50,691 bases of DNA from Acidimicrobiales bacterium (GTDB taxonomy: Bacteria; Actinomycetota; Acidimicrobiia; Acidimicrobiales; SHLQ01). The position numbers and the translations under genes are program-made. The notes beneath the pieces were generated by a model. It was not told the origin of the DNA, did no database searches, and saw only the letters and a list, made by a program, of their open reading frames with translations. This document shows positions 18,088 through 26,600 of this stretch, in pieces. Each line of letters starts with the position of its first letter. Position 1 is the stretch's first letter. The stretch spans positions 1 through 50,691 of the forward strand of contig JAHDDK010000025.1 of assembly GCA_020629375.1 (NCBI GenBank), given 5' to 3'.

Positions 18088-19874
18088 GACGCCATCCCGC
18101 AGGCGCGCTCGAGTTCGAGGTATTCGTCGAGTAGTTTCAGGGCTTCCTCGGAGGACGGTTCGTCCTTCGCTGCTTCGCGAGCAAGTCGATCGGCGCGTTC
18201 GGAGCCCGCGAGCAGCCAGACCATCATCCCGAGCTGTGTGCACACGAAGGTGATGGCAATGGCCGACGAGGTCGGGTTCTGACCGCCGAGCCGATACCAC
18301 GCAGCGATCGAGAAGACGTCGAGTAGCACAATTGCCATGTGCGGCTTGAGGTCGCGGATCGAGAAGCCGCCCCCGCCGCCATTGGTGACATTCCAGCTGG
18401 CCCGCTGACGCAACGCCGTCGCGAAGAACGCTTTGATGTGTGCGGGTGCCGCAGCGAGCGACACGATGATCGCCGACATTCGGAACTTGCCTGCCTGGAC
18501 GAAGGGCACCGCAATGGTGAGGAGGTAGAACGGCAGATAGTGGATGACCCAATCCCAGAAGCTCGTGGAGATCGGACTGCGGTCGGTGATCAGATAGATC
18601 GGCGACATCATCGCGAAGACCGCCACCGAGAAGCTCAGCGCGTAGTGGCTCGGCACCATCATGTACTGCGCCTTCTGACTCAACGTCAGGCGCGGATCGC
18701 GGAGGATCCGTGCCCAGAACAAGATCTCCCAACCGCCCGATGCCCAACGGAACTGCTGCTTGAGAAACGACGTGATCGTCTCGGGAGTCAAGCCCTGGGT
18801 CAACACCTTCGGGACGAAGACTGATCGCCAGCCACGACGGTGTAGTTCGAGCGATGTCCAAATGTCCTCGGAGTTCGATCCGACCCAGATACCACCCTTC
18901 GGATACTCCTCACCGAGCAATGTCGGGGTCGTCTGATCCGTTAGTGGAGCATCTGCCGACACCCCGGCCTTGCGACGCTCTCGAGAGGTCATCTGCCGTT
19001 CGGTCAGTGACGCCAGCGCACGGCGACGGAACACGACGTTCGTACCCACACAGAACGCGGAGTTCGACTGGTTCTTCGCGGGCATGATCGCCTCGTAGAA
19101 CAACTCCTGGCTGACGGCCGCGCCCTCGGCGACCATTCCACGACCTTCGTAGGTGTACGTCTGCGGCGTCTGCACCATGGCGATCGACGGGTTGGCAACC
19201 ATGTGGGGGAGCGTGTGCACGAGCAGATCTGGACGTGGCACGTGGTCGGCGTCGAGCACCACCACGTAGTCCCCGGACGTGCGGTCGATCGCCGAGTTCA
19301 CGTTGCCGGCCTTTGCGTGGCGGTTGTCGGTGCGACGCAGATAACCGATGTCGAGCTTCAGGCACGCGTCACGCAAGTCGTCGTCGCGGCCGTCGTCGCA
19401 GACCCACGTGTTGTGCGGGAGGATCATGTTCTTGGCCGCGACCAACGTCGGCATGATCATGTCGAGCGGCTCGGTGGCACAGGTGATGAAGACGTCCACC
19501 GGCGGCGTTTCGAGCTCCCCAGTGATCAACGCCCGTCGGACAACCGCCACCTCTTCCTTTTCGGGGATGTCGGGACGGTGGGTCATCAACGTCATCCAGA
19601 TGCCCAACGTGTGGAAGATCAAGATGCACTCGGCGATCACCGTGGCGATCCACAACACCGGCACGTTCTCGTGCTCTCGATCGAGGATGAAGGTCAGATA
19701 GAAACATCCCGCTGCGATGCCGAAGAGCACGACGAGCCGCGTGATCTGCTGGAAGTCGCGCCACGGAACATCGTGCTGTTCGATGCGGGGTGGCGCGTAG
19801 CGATGGTTTCGATAACGGGCGCGGAGGCCGGTTGTGGCGTCGGTGCTGCCGACGCCAGATTCGACGATAGACAC
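18084..19874 (-). CDS. Processive GT2 beta-glucan synthase (cellulose/curdlan synthase-like)
   Basis: A 596-residue membrane glycosyltransferase family 2 protein. Two N-terminal helices (about 46-64 and 72-95) precede a cytosolic GT-A domain. Its processive-synthase motifs are complete: CDDGRDDD (159-166), LDADHVPR (207-214), SEDIWTSLELHRRGW (335-349, SED for the usual TED) and QQFRW (373-377, the QxxRW motif). At least four further helices follow between about 403 and 556. It should polymerise a UDP-sugar, most likely UDP-glucose, and export the chain. The adjacent GH81 enzyme makes beta-1,3-glucan (curdlan-like) or a mixed-linkage glucan more likely than cellulose; the sequence alone cannot prove linkage. 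I see no PilZ domain. The GTG at 19874 is 2 bp after the coiled-coil gene's stop. Confidence 0.9.
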   Translation of the reverse strand: MSIVESGVGSTDATTGLRARYRNHRYAPPRIEQHDVPWRDFQQITRLVVLFGIAAGCFYLTFILDREHENVPVLWIATVIAECILIFHTLGIWMTLMTHRPDIPEKEEVAVVRRALITGELETPPVDVFITCATEPLDMIMPTLVAAKNMILPHNTWVCDDGRDDDLRDACLKLDIGYLRRTDNRHAKAGNVNSAIDRTSGDYVVVLDADHVPRPDLLVHTLPHMVANPSIAMVQTPQTYTYEGRGMVAEGAAVSQELFYEAIMPAKNQSNSAFCVGTNVVFRRRALASLTERQMTSRERRKAGVSADAPLTDQTTPTLLGEEYPKGGIWVGSNSEDIWTSLELHRRGWRSVFVPKVLTQGLTPETITSFLKQQFRWASGGWEILFWARILRDPRLTLSQKAQYMMVPSHYALSFSVAVFAMMSPIYLITDRSPISTSFWDWVIHYLPFYLLTIAVPFVQAGKFRMSAIIVSLAAAPAHIKAFFATALRQRASWNVTNGGGGGFSIRDLKPHMAIVLLDVFSIAAWYRLGGQNPTSSAIAITFVCTQLGMMVWLLAGSERADRLAREAAKDEPSSEEALKLLDEYLELERACGMAS

Positions 19875-19876
19875 GT

Positions 19877-20269
19877 TCAGCCTCCCGTCGATGCCGAACG
19901 ACGAAGTCGGCGGCGGGCGACGGAGGGGCGTTCCGTGGCGGCCGTGGTGGCAGGAACTGCCTCTTCGACGGCCTCATCTTCGAGGTCGATGACCTCGGCA
20001 ATCGCGGCACTCGATATCGACGTCAGGTCGACGACCTGTGACGTCCGCGCGGTCTCCAACTTTGCGGCTCGCATCGAGCGGCGCAGGGCAGCAAGAACCG
20101 GAAGAACGCGATCGAGCTGTTGGCGGAGATCCTCGTTCTGCTGTTCAAGAAGCGAGACGGCGTCACGAAGGGCGACGTTCTCGGCTTTCAACGCGCCGAT
20201 GACACGTTGAGCGACGAGCGGGTCGGTCGAACTCGCGACCTGGTGCCCCGTGGCGGATGGGTAGTGCAT
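19877..20269 (-). CDS. Small coiled-coil protein heading the glucan operon
   Basis: A 130-residue hydrophilic protein of unknown function. The ATG at 20269 (MHYPSATGHQ) is preferred over upstream in-frame starts because GAGGA lies just upstream and the added residues would be arginine-rich. Residues about 20-65 (ALKAENVALRDAVSLLEQQ and following) have heptad spacing typical of a coiled coil; the tail is Ala/Glu-rich and ends in a basic cluster. There is no signal peptide or membrane helix. It is first in a run of four tightly spaced genes, so a role as cytoplasmic assembly or regulatory partner of the GT2 synthase is inferred from position only. Confidence 0.7.
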   Translation of the reverse strand: MHYPSATGHQVASSTDPLVAQRVIGALKAENVALRDAVSLLEQQNEDLRQQLDRVLPVLAALRRSMRAAKLETARTSQVVDLTSISSAAIAEVIDLEDEAVEEAVPATTAATERPSVARRRLRRSASTGG

Positions 20270-20458
20270 TGAAATCCTCAAACCCCTCCGCCGGGGTCGT
20301 GCTCGTATCGGTTCCCGCTCACATGGGGCTATTCGGCCCACAGCAACAGGTCATGAGGATTCGTGGCAAAAATGACGTTCGTACTAACGCAGCGTGGTAT
20401 TCCGACTGTTATCAGATCGAATCGGCGTTTCGGCGGTGCGTGGCCGATCGCGGGCGGA
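20270..20458 (-). promoter_or_regulatory. Intergenic region, probable promoter of the glucan operon
   Basis: This 189-bp gap lies between the stop of the pilin-fusion gene and the start of the coiled-coil gene on the same strand. It includes a locally AT-richer stretch (about 20366-20420). It is the only sizeable gap before four near-continuous genes, so the operon promoter should lie here. I could not assign -35/-10 boxes with confidence. Confidence 0.4.
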
Positions 20459-21248
20459 TCAGTTGATGTCGACGGTGACCGAAGCGGACTCGATCGCCGG
20501 GCCACAACTACCGGGAGTCGTGCTCTCGATTCGCAACACGCCAACCCGTTCGCCGTTGGGAGGCAACTGCGCCGTCACCACGTCGAACTCACCAAAGTCG
20601 GTATCGACGTCGAACGTCGCCACCTCTTCACCGTTCCATAGGACTCGCCCGGACTTGGCTCGTCCGTCAGCCGTCGTCGCCCCATCGCAGAAGTGGTTCT
20701 CGCTCGCAAGGAACGACAGCGTGTACGGAGCGTTGCGTGCCACCCGGAGTTCGGTCTCGATGGCCCCGGGCTCGTTGCCGTTGAGATCGAGAATCTTCTC
20801 GCCGCTCGGAGCTTGCGCCCCCGTGTCACGCCACTTGGGAGCGAGGGTCGGCTGCGCAACGCGGAACGGATCAACTGAGCCCTCGACGATGTCCCAAGCG
20901 CCGATCGACTCGCCGGCGTTGTAGACCACATAGAACCGATCGTCATCGTCCTCGAACGACTTCGTGGCGGCCGAGGCCGACGCCGTACCGACGCTCGTGT
21001 TGGTGTTGGTCGTACCGAATCGGGTCTGCGACGACCCGCCGCGACCGCTGTCGTGCGCCACTGTCGCGGCGTGACTGGTGTCGTTGTCGAGTATGTCCCC
21101 GTCCATGACGGCGGCGACGTATTCGGGTGTCGTCGCTCGCCGTTTCTCCAAGTGCGGCAACCGCGCCCACGACGATCATGGCGATCAGCACGACGAGCAG
21201 CGAGTACTCGACTACCGATGCGCCTCGTTCATCCTTCAAACCCACCAT
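20459..21248 (-). pseudogene. Flp-type pilin fused to a secreted domain, frameshifted
   Basis: Translation from the ATG at 21248 begins MVGLKDERGASVVEYSLL, a textbook type IVb (Flp) prepilin start: short basic leader, Gly before the cleavage point, Glu at +5 and a hydrophobic helix to about residue 34. That frame then turns into an Arg-rich shadow, while a neighbouring frame continues sensibly as EYVAAVMDGDILDND through to the TGA at 20459. The two join perfectly if one base is removed from the GGG at 21125-21127; the 790-bp span minus one base gives 263 codons. The mature C-terminal 200 residues are acidic, with two cysteines (HFCDG, GSCGP) and a beta-rich pattern, and resemble an extracellular domain. 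The break may be a real mutation, a programmed shift or a sequencing error. No prepilin peptidase or tad gene is nearby. Confidence 0.7.
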
Positions 21249-21318
21249 CGTGTGTCGCCGATCGACGCGGTCCCGGAGGGACTTGACGACATTGAGCCGG
21301 ACGGCCCACCGTGTCGGT

Positions 21319-22551
21319 ATGTCGACACGGCCGGCGATTCCACATCGGGGCGATCCCACCGCACTCGCAGACCTGCTCGATGTCGATCCTCCCGAGATCG
21401 ACACGGATCGTCTGCATGCGTATCGCACCGGTCGGCTCCGGTCGGAGATGGTTGACCGCGACCTCGACATGGTGCTGATCCACAATCCGGTGTCGCTCCG
21501 ATACGCCCTCGACTACCGGTCGTACATGCTCTTTCAGTCGCGGACCCCGACTACCTACTGTTTCATGGCGGTCGACGGACCAACGATCGGCCACGCCGCG
21601 TACGGCGAGATCTCCGGTCTCGACGAGATCCGCAAAGGACGGGCTCTCTGCTACTTCGACGGTGGCGAAGTCATGGATGATGCCTCCGAGCTGCTTGCCG
21701 ACGACATCGTGCGTTACCTCGATGAGATCGGTTCGACCCGTCGCCGAGTTGGTCTCGAGTACATCAACCCGTCGGTGACCCGAGCGTTGCTCGATCGAGG
21801 TGTCGATGTCGTCGACGGTATGCCGGTCACCGAGCGCGCCCGCCTCATCAAGTCCGAAGACGAGGTCGCCTGCATCCGCTGGGCGGTGACGGTCGCCGAA
21901 CATGGCATCGCGCGAGTCGAGGCCGCCCTTCGCCCGGGGATCTCCGAGAACCAGCTCTTCGCGATCCTCAATCAAACCAATCTCGCCAACGACGGTGACT
22001 GGCACGACGGCCGCATGCTCAGCTCGGGACCGCGTACCAACCCGTGGCTCCAAGAAGCGAGCCCCCGAAGGGTCGAGGCGGGCGATCTCGTCGCCTTCGA
22101 CACCGACATGGTGGGCCCCAACGGGTACTTCGCCGACATCTCTCGCACGCTCTTCTGCGAGCCGGGTATGCCAACTCCTCGCCAGCGAGAGCTGTATGCG
22201 CTTGCGGTTGCCGAGGTCGAACACAACATCGGCCTCGTCGCTCCTGGCGTCACGCTGACCGAATTTCAACAGCAGGCATTTGTCACCCCCGAAGAGTTTC
22301 ACGAGCAGGCCTACACGTGCATCGTCCACGCGGTCGGGATGTGCGACGAGTACCCCCGGATCGACCCGATCTTTCGCGGGGTCAATCGCTACGACGACAC
22401 GTTGGAGACCGGGATGGTCCTGTGCATCGAGAGCTACATCGGTGCCGTTGGCGAACGAGACGGTGTGAAAATCGAGCAGCAGGTCCTGGTGACCGACGAC
22501 GGTTGCGAGGTGCTGACCACCTATCCCTACGACGAACGGCTCCTCGGCTGA
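21319..22551 (+). CDS. M24-family metalloenzyme, DddP-like (putative DMSP lyase)
   Basis: A 410-residue creatinase/prolidase-fold (M24) protein. Metal ligands are visible as D261 and D263 (FDTDMVG), D273 (FADISRT), H337 (IVHAVGMCDEYP), E371 (CIESYIG) and E386 (KIEQQVL). From memory, the DMSP lyase DddP uses D295, D297, D307, H371, E406 and E421; the spacing here matches with a constant offset of 34-35. The DTD pair and HxVGMCDEYP context also look more like DddP than a Xaa-Pro peptidase. If correct it would cleave dimethylsulfoniopropionate to dimethyl sulfide and acrylate. The ATG at 21319 has little Shine-Dalgarno sequence; an in-frame TTG at 21292 follows GGAGGG and is an alternative start. 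It is divergent from the pilin gene across 70 bp. Confidence 0.7.
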   Translation: MSTRPAIPHRGDPTALADLLDVDPPEIDTDRLHAYRTGRLRSEMVDRDLDMVLIHNPVSLRYALDYRSYMLFQSRTPTTYCFMAVDGPTIGHAAYGEISGLDEIRKGRALCYFDGGEVMDDASELLADDIVRYLDEIGSTRRRVGLEYINPSVTRALLDRGVDVVDGMPVTERARLIKSEDEVACIRWAVTVAEHGIARVEAALRPGISENQLFAILNQTNLANDGDWHDGRMLSSGPRTNPWLQEASPRRVEAGDLVAFDTDMVGPNGYFADISRTLFCEPGMPTPRQRELYALAVAEVEHNIGLVAPGVTLTEFQQQAFVTPEEFHEQAYTCIVHAVGMCDEYPRIDPIFRGVNRYDDTLETGMVLCIESYIGAVGERDGVKIEQQVLVTDDGCEVLTTYPYDERLLG

Positions 22552-22577
22552 TGGAGCCGGCGTCGTCCGGGCGACGA

Positions 22578-22601
22578 TTCGGTCTGGATTTCGGTCTGGA
22601 T
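22578..22601 (+). repeat. 12-bp tandem repeat, two copies
   Basis: TTCGGTCTGGAT occurs twice in direct tandem, followed by a degenerate third copy (TTCAAGGTCTGG), in the gap between the M24 gene and the first lipoprotein. A weak hairpin (CGTCG/CGACG, 22561-22576) precedes it. No function is evident. Confidence 0.6.
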
Positions 22602-22635
22602 TCAAGGTCTGGCAACTGGTGCCGATCTTCGCGGG

Positions 22636-23034
22636 GTGACTCGACGTCGACCGACCGTCTTCTTCCTCGCGATGATTCTCGCGGCGCTTGTTGTTTCTGC
22701 GTGCGCTGCTGACGACACACCCGATGAACTCCCATTCCGCGATGACACTCCCGTCTCGGACGAGTCGCCGGATGTCATCGATGTCGAACCGGCGGTTACG
22801 ACGACTACTCCGGTAGTCGACGCTGCGGAGGTCGTCGACGACGCCGTGATTCCGGACGAGCCGATCGAGTTCGCCGACGAGGGAATCGATCCGATCACCG
22901 AGGCGTGTTACGCCGAGGTGTTCGCCGATGTGACGGACACGGTCGACCCGTACGAACTGGCCGAGCAGGTGTCTGATCTCGACTACGAGCAGCAGGCCGT
23001 ACTGGCGTCGTGCCTAGGAGCCGGAGGCGAGTGA
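22636..23034 (+). CDS. Small acidic lipoprotein
   Basis: A 132-residue secreted lipoprotein of unknown function. A basic start and hydrophobic core lead to the lipobox VVSAC (Cys about 23). After an acidic, Thr/Pro-rich linker, the C-terminal 45 residues contain TEACYAEVF and end near VLASCLG, giving two cysteines that could pair. The start is the GTG at 22636. Its TGA overlaps the ATG of the next lipoprotein gene (TGATG at 23032-23036). Two other proteins in this window (from 23034 and 42847) share the lipobox, acidic linker and C-terminal Cys...Cys layout, so they are probably paralogues. Confidence 0.75.
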   Translation: MTRRRPTVFFLAMILAALVVSACAADDTPDELPFRDDTPVSDESPDVIDVEPAVTTTTPVVDAAEVVDDAVIPDEPIEFADEGIDPITEACYAEVFADVTDTVDPYELAEQVSDLDYEQQAVLASCLGAGGE

Positions 23035-23081
23035 TGTTGGGGAGCCGGAGGCGAGTGATGTTGGGGAGCCGGAGGCGAGTG
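23019..23081 (+). repeat. 24-bp tandem repeat duplicating RBS and start codon
   Basis: A 24-bp unit (core GGAGCCGGAGGCGAGTGATG plus TTGG) is present twice, followed by a third copy truncated within the GTG. Each unit contains GGAG/GGAGG followed by GTG and ATG, so the second lipoprotein gene has stacked ribosome-binding sites and starts (ATG 23034, ATG 23058, GTG 23079). The encoded repeat unit is MLGSRRRV. Confidence 0.85.
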
Positions 23082-23450
23082 GTCGCCGTGTTGTCGGTCG
23101 TCGCGCTTGCGATGGCTGCGTGCGGGTCGACGGTGGAGGAACCCGCCGCAGAGGTGGAGATCCCGTCGACGACGGTCGTCGAAATCGAGTCGGTCGATGA
23201 TGCAGCCGAGGTCGATCCCCCGACCGATTCCGCCGAGGATGTCGACGCGGGCAACGAGATGGGGGACGACACCGTCGATGACGCAGTCATCGAGCGGCCG
23301 GTGGATCCTCTCGTAGATCCGACGGAGATCGAGGACACGGTGATCGCCGACTGCATGAACGATGCGCTGGCGTTTGCTCCCGATGAAGACGACGACACGA
23401 TTGCGTTCGACGAGGCGCAGTTGTCGGATTGCCTCGACCTTTCTCGCTGA
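23034..23450 (+). CDS. Small acidic lipoprotein with repeated start region
   Basis: A 138-residue lipoprotein from the ATG at 23034, or 130 residues from the ATG at 23058. The n-region is MLGSRRRV repeated, followed by the core VAVLSVVALAM and lipobox LAMAAC. The mature part is strongly acidic (runs of Asp/Glu/Val) and ends with IADCMNDALAF...LSDCLDL, echoing the Cys pattern of the preceding lipoprotein. The start overlaps the previous stop by one base, so the pair are probably co-translated. The function is unknown; paralogy suggests a surface-exposed partner of the large exoproteins nearby, which is inference only. Confidence 0.75.
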   Translation: MLGSRRRVMLGSRRRVVAVLSVVALAMAACGSTVEEPAAEVEIPSTTVVEIESVDDAAEVDPPTDSAEDVDAGNEMGDDTVDDAVIERPVDPLVDPTEIEDTVIADCMNDALAFAPDEDDDTIAFDEAQLSDCLDLSR

Positions 23451-23499
23451 TCGACCGCCATTTCGACGCTGCCGGCGCGAACGCCGCCACCGTGAGTCG

Positions 23500-23523
23500 A
23501 TCGACTCCACCAATCGAGTCGAT
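23500..23523 (+). terminator. Candidate hairpin downstream of lipoprotein pair
   Basis: ATCGACTC (23500-23507) and GAGTCGAT (23516-23523) form a perfect 8-bp stem with an 8-nt loop, 50 bp after the second lipoprotein stop. No T-tract follows. The remaining 23524-23665 should contain the promoter of the next gene. Confidence 0.35.
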
Positions 23524-23665
23524 TAGGGACATCTACTCCCTGCCAGAGGCCGCCGAACCCGGCACAATGGTGCAGAAGGCTTCTCAGGGTGAGAATCATC
23601 TGCGCCGAAGTCTCAACCGGTAGTTTCACCAGCGATCGGGCCACGACCGCCCGAGGAGTCAGACA

Positions 23666-26600
23666 ATGCCGTCATCCCGCACCCAGCGAATCATTCGCAC
23701 CCCCTTCCTCTGGGTGGGCGCTTTGATTTGCGCCCTTGCCATCCCGACGATTCTCCAGGTAGCCAACGAGGCGAGTGTTGCCTCGGCGGGCACCGGGCTC
23801 GTACCGGAGCGCGTCCGTACCGACACCCCACGCATCCTCGACGGCGTGGTCGTCGACATGGAACAACTCGGCAACCGGATCATCGTTGCTGGCGACTTCA
23901 CGCAGGTCGAGCCGCAGGCCGGCCAAGCGGCCGTCGGCCAGAAGTACCTGTTCGCGTACGACCTCGAGACCGGAGCGTTCGACTCGGCCTGGAACCCGCA
24001 GATTGACCGCGAGGTCGAGCAGATCATCCCCGACCCCGATGGCAGCGGCCTCTATGTGGTCGGCAAGTTCAACAACATCGATGGAGTCAAGCGGCGCAAG
24101 ATCGCCCGCCTCAACGCCGACGGCTCGCTCGATGAGGCGTTCAAGGCCAATGCGAACTCCAAGGCCACCGCGGTGGCGATCAGCCCGAACGGCAACCGGC
24201 TCTTCGTTGGCGGCGCCTTCACGCAGATCGCGGGCATCGACCGTGCGGGTCTCGCCGAGCTCGACCCGAACACCGGCGCAGTGAAGCCGGGCTTCACCAT
24301 CGGTATCGCCGAAGGGATCGGCGTCGGCGGAACTCTCAGTGTGAAGGGCCTCGCCGTCACTCCCAACAACTCCACCCTCGTCGTATCGGCGTCGGCTCGC
24401 AAGATCGGCGATCAGGTCCGATGGGGTCTTGCCACGATCGACCTTTCGGGCGGCAATGCCACCCTGAGCCCGTGGCGAACCCGACTCTTTGAAGACAACG
24501 CCGACCGAGCGGGCGGCCAGTTCTGGTTCCGAGGTTTCGACATCTCCCCCGATGGTTCGTACTTCGTGATCACGACGTCCGGCGGTGACCGCCCACCGAC
24601 CAACGACGTCGCCATCCGATTCCCGACCGCTGGCGGCGACAACGTCCAGCCCGCGTGGATCACTCGCAACTTCGACTCGACGTACGCCGCGGCCATCGAC
24701 GACGACATCGTTTACATCGGCGGCCACTTCCAGTACACCGAGGCCCCTGGCGCAGCGAACCCGTATCCGGGTGACCCTGATCGCAGCTACGGCTTCGGCG
24801 GCGACGTGGACGCTTCGGTCCTCGGCGACCAGACCATCGCCCGCCAGCAGGTTGCCGCTCTCGATCCGGCAACCGGCCATTCGCTGGGCTGGAACCCAGG
24901 CGCCAACGGCTTCAACGGCGTGAACTCGCTCCGAGTCATCGATCGTGGCCTGCTCCTTGGACACGACGGCAACATCGTCGGCGACAAGGAAGTCGGACGA
25001 CACGGCTTCTTCGATCGCAACAATGCTGGCGGTGGTGGCGACGACGGTGGCGGCGCCGTTGTCCTCGACACCTTCATCGATGCCCCGCTCACCGGCGCTC
25101 AGGTCACGACTGGCCAGGTCGTGACGATCGCTGGCCGGGCGAGCTCGCCCGACGGCATCGCACGCGTCCAGGTCACCGTGTACGACCTCGGCAACATGAC
25201 CTGGCTCCGTCCCGACGGAACGTGGGGCGGCTGGGCCGGAAACAACGCCACTCTCGCCGCAGGGGCCGGCTCGACCGAGTCGGATTGGACGTTCGACGTC
25301 ACTCTGCCGGTAGACGGCCAGTACGAGATCAAGGCCAAGACCTTCGACAACGCCAACGCCAAGGACCCGAACCAGCCGTCGATCCGCATCCGCTCGAACA
25401 GTCAGACTGCGGACGCCAAGCCGAACGGCCTGCTCACCGTCGTCGACGTCGCAGACCCGGGCAACGTCATCACCTTCTCCGGCACGGCAACTGACGATCG
25501 TGGTGTGCAACGGCTGCGCGCAGAGTTCGTCAACCTCGACACCGGTCGCTACCTCCAGCCCGATGGCACCGAGGGCGACTTCATCGCCTACGACGCGACG
25601 CTGACCAATCCGGGAGAGACCGGAACCAACTGGTCGATCACCAAGACCTTCCCCAACGGTCGGTGGCAGGCGCTGTTCATCGCCATCGACAACGCTGGTC
25701 AGCGCGACGACTCACCGGCTCGACGCACCGAGCTCGTGTCGGTTGGCGACGGTGAGCCGATCTCGATCGACATCACCGGGCCCGCGACCCAGACCTACAT
25801 CCCCAGCGGTCAGGCGTTCCAGATCACCGGCACGGCCGTCGACGACGTCGAAGTGGCTTCGGTCCAGGTGATGGTCCGCAACGACGCCACCCTGTACGGC
25901 CTCCAGATCACCGGACTTCCCGGCGAGAACGCGAGGTACACGCCGGCGACACTGATCTCGCCGCAGTCGGCATCGACCGATTGGCGCCTCGACGTGCCCG
26001 CCTTGCCCGACGGCCGCTATGTGGTGCGGGCCTACGTCACCGACTTGGCCCAGCAGCGACTTCATGCCACGTGGATCGAAGTCTTCGTGGGCGACCCAAA
26101 TGACACGCTGCCCGACGGCAACATCACGTCTCCGGGCAACGCCACGCCCGTTGCGACCGATTCGGTCACGGTGTCTGGCAACGCCTACGACGACAAGGGC
26201 TTGGGTTCGGTCGAGATCGGCGTGTACTACACCGATCCGGTCAACGGTCAGAACAACGGTTGGGTCCGCCTCGACGGCTCGATCTCCCGGTTCACCGAGA
26301 TCTGGCGACCAGCGAACATCGCATCGCCGGGTGCAACGGCGTCGACCTGGTCGCTGCCGGTGGCGCTGCCGCTCGAGGGCCAATACCGCTTCTACATGCA
26401 GGTCTTCGACGACGCCGGTCAGGCGATCGCCGCCCGCAAGAGCGTCTACGTGATTTACACCCCGGGTGACGTCGCACCGACGATCGAGATCGAGAACTTC
26501 GAGACCGACGCCGTCGTCGCACCTGGACCGCTTTCGCTCAACGGGGTGATCCGGGACGACAACTCGGTCCAGCAGGTGCGGTACATCCTCAGCCGGATGT

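Noticed and set aside
18088..18861. N-terminal extension of the HlyD-like gene
   Set aside because: It lies wholly inside the GT2 gene in another frame and is Arg/His-rich. The ATG at 18087 makes a standard 4-bp overlap.
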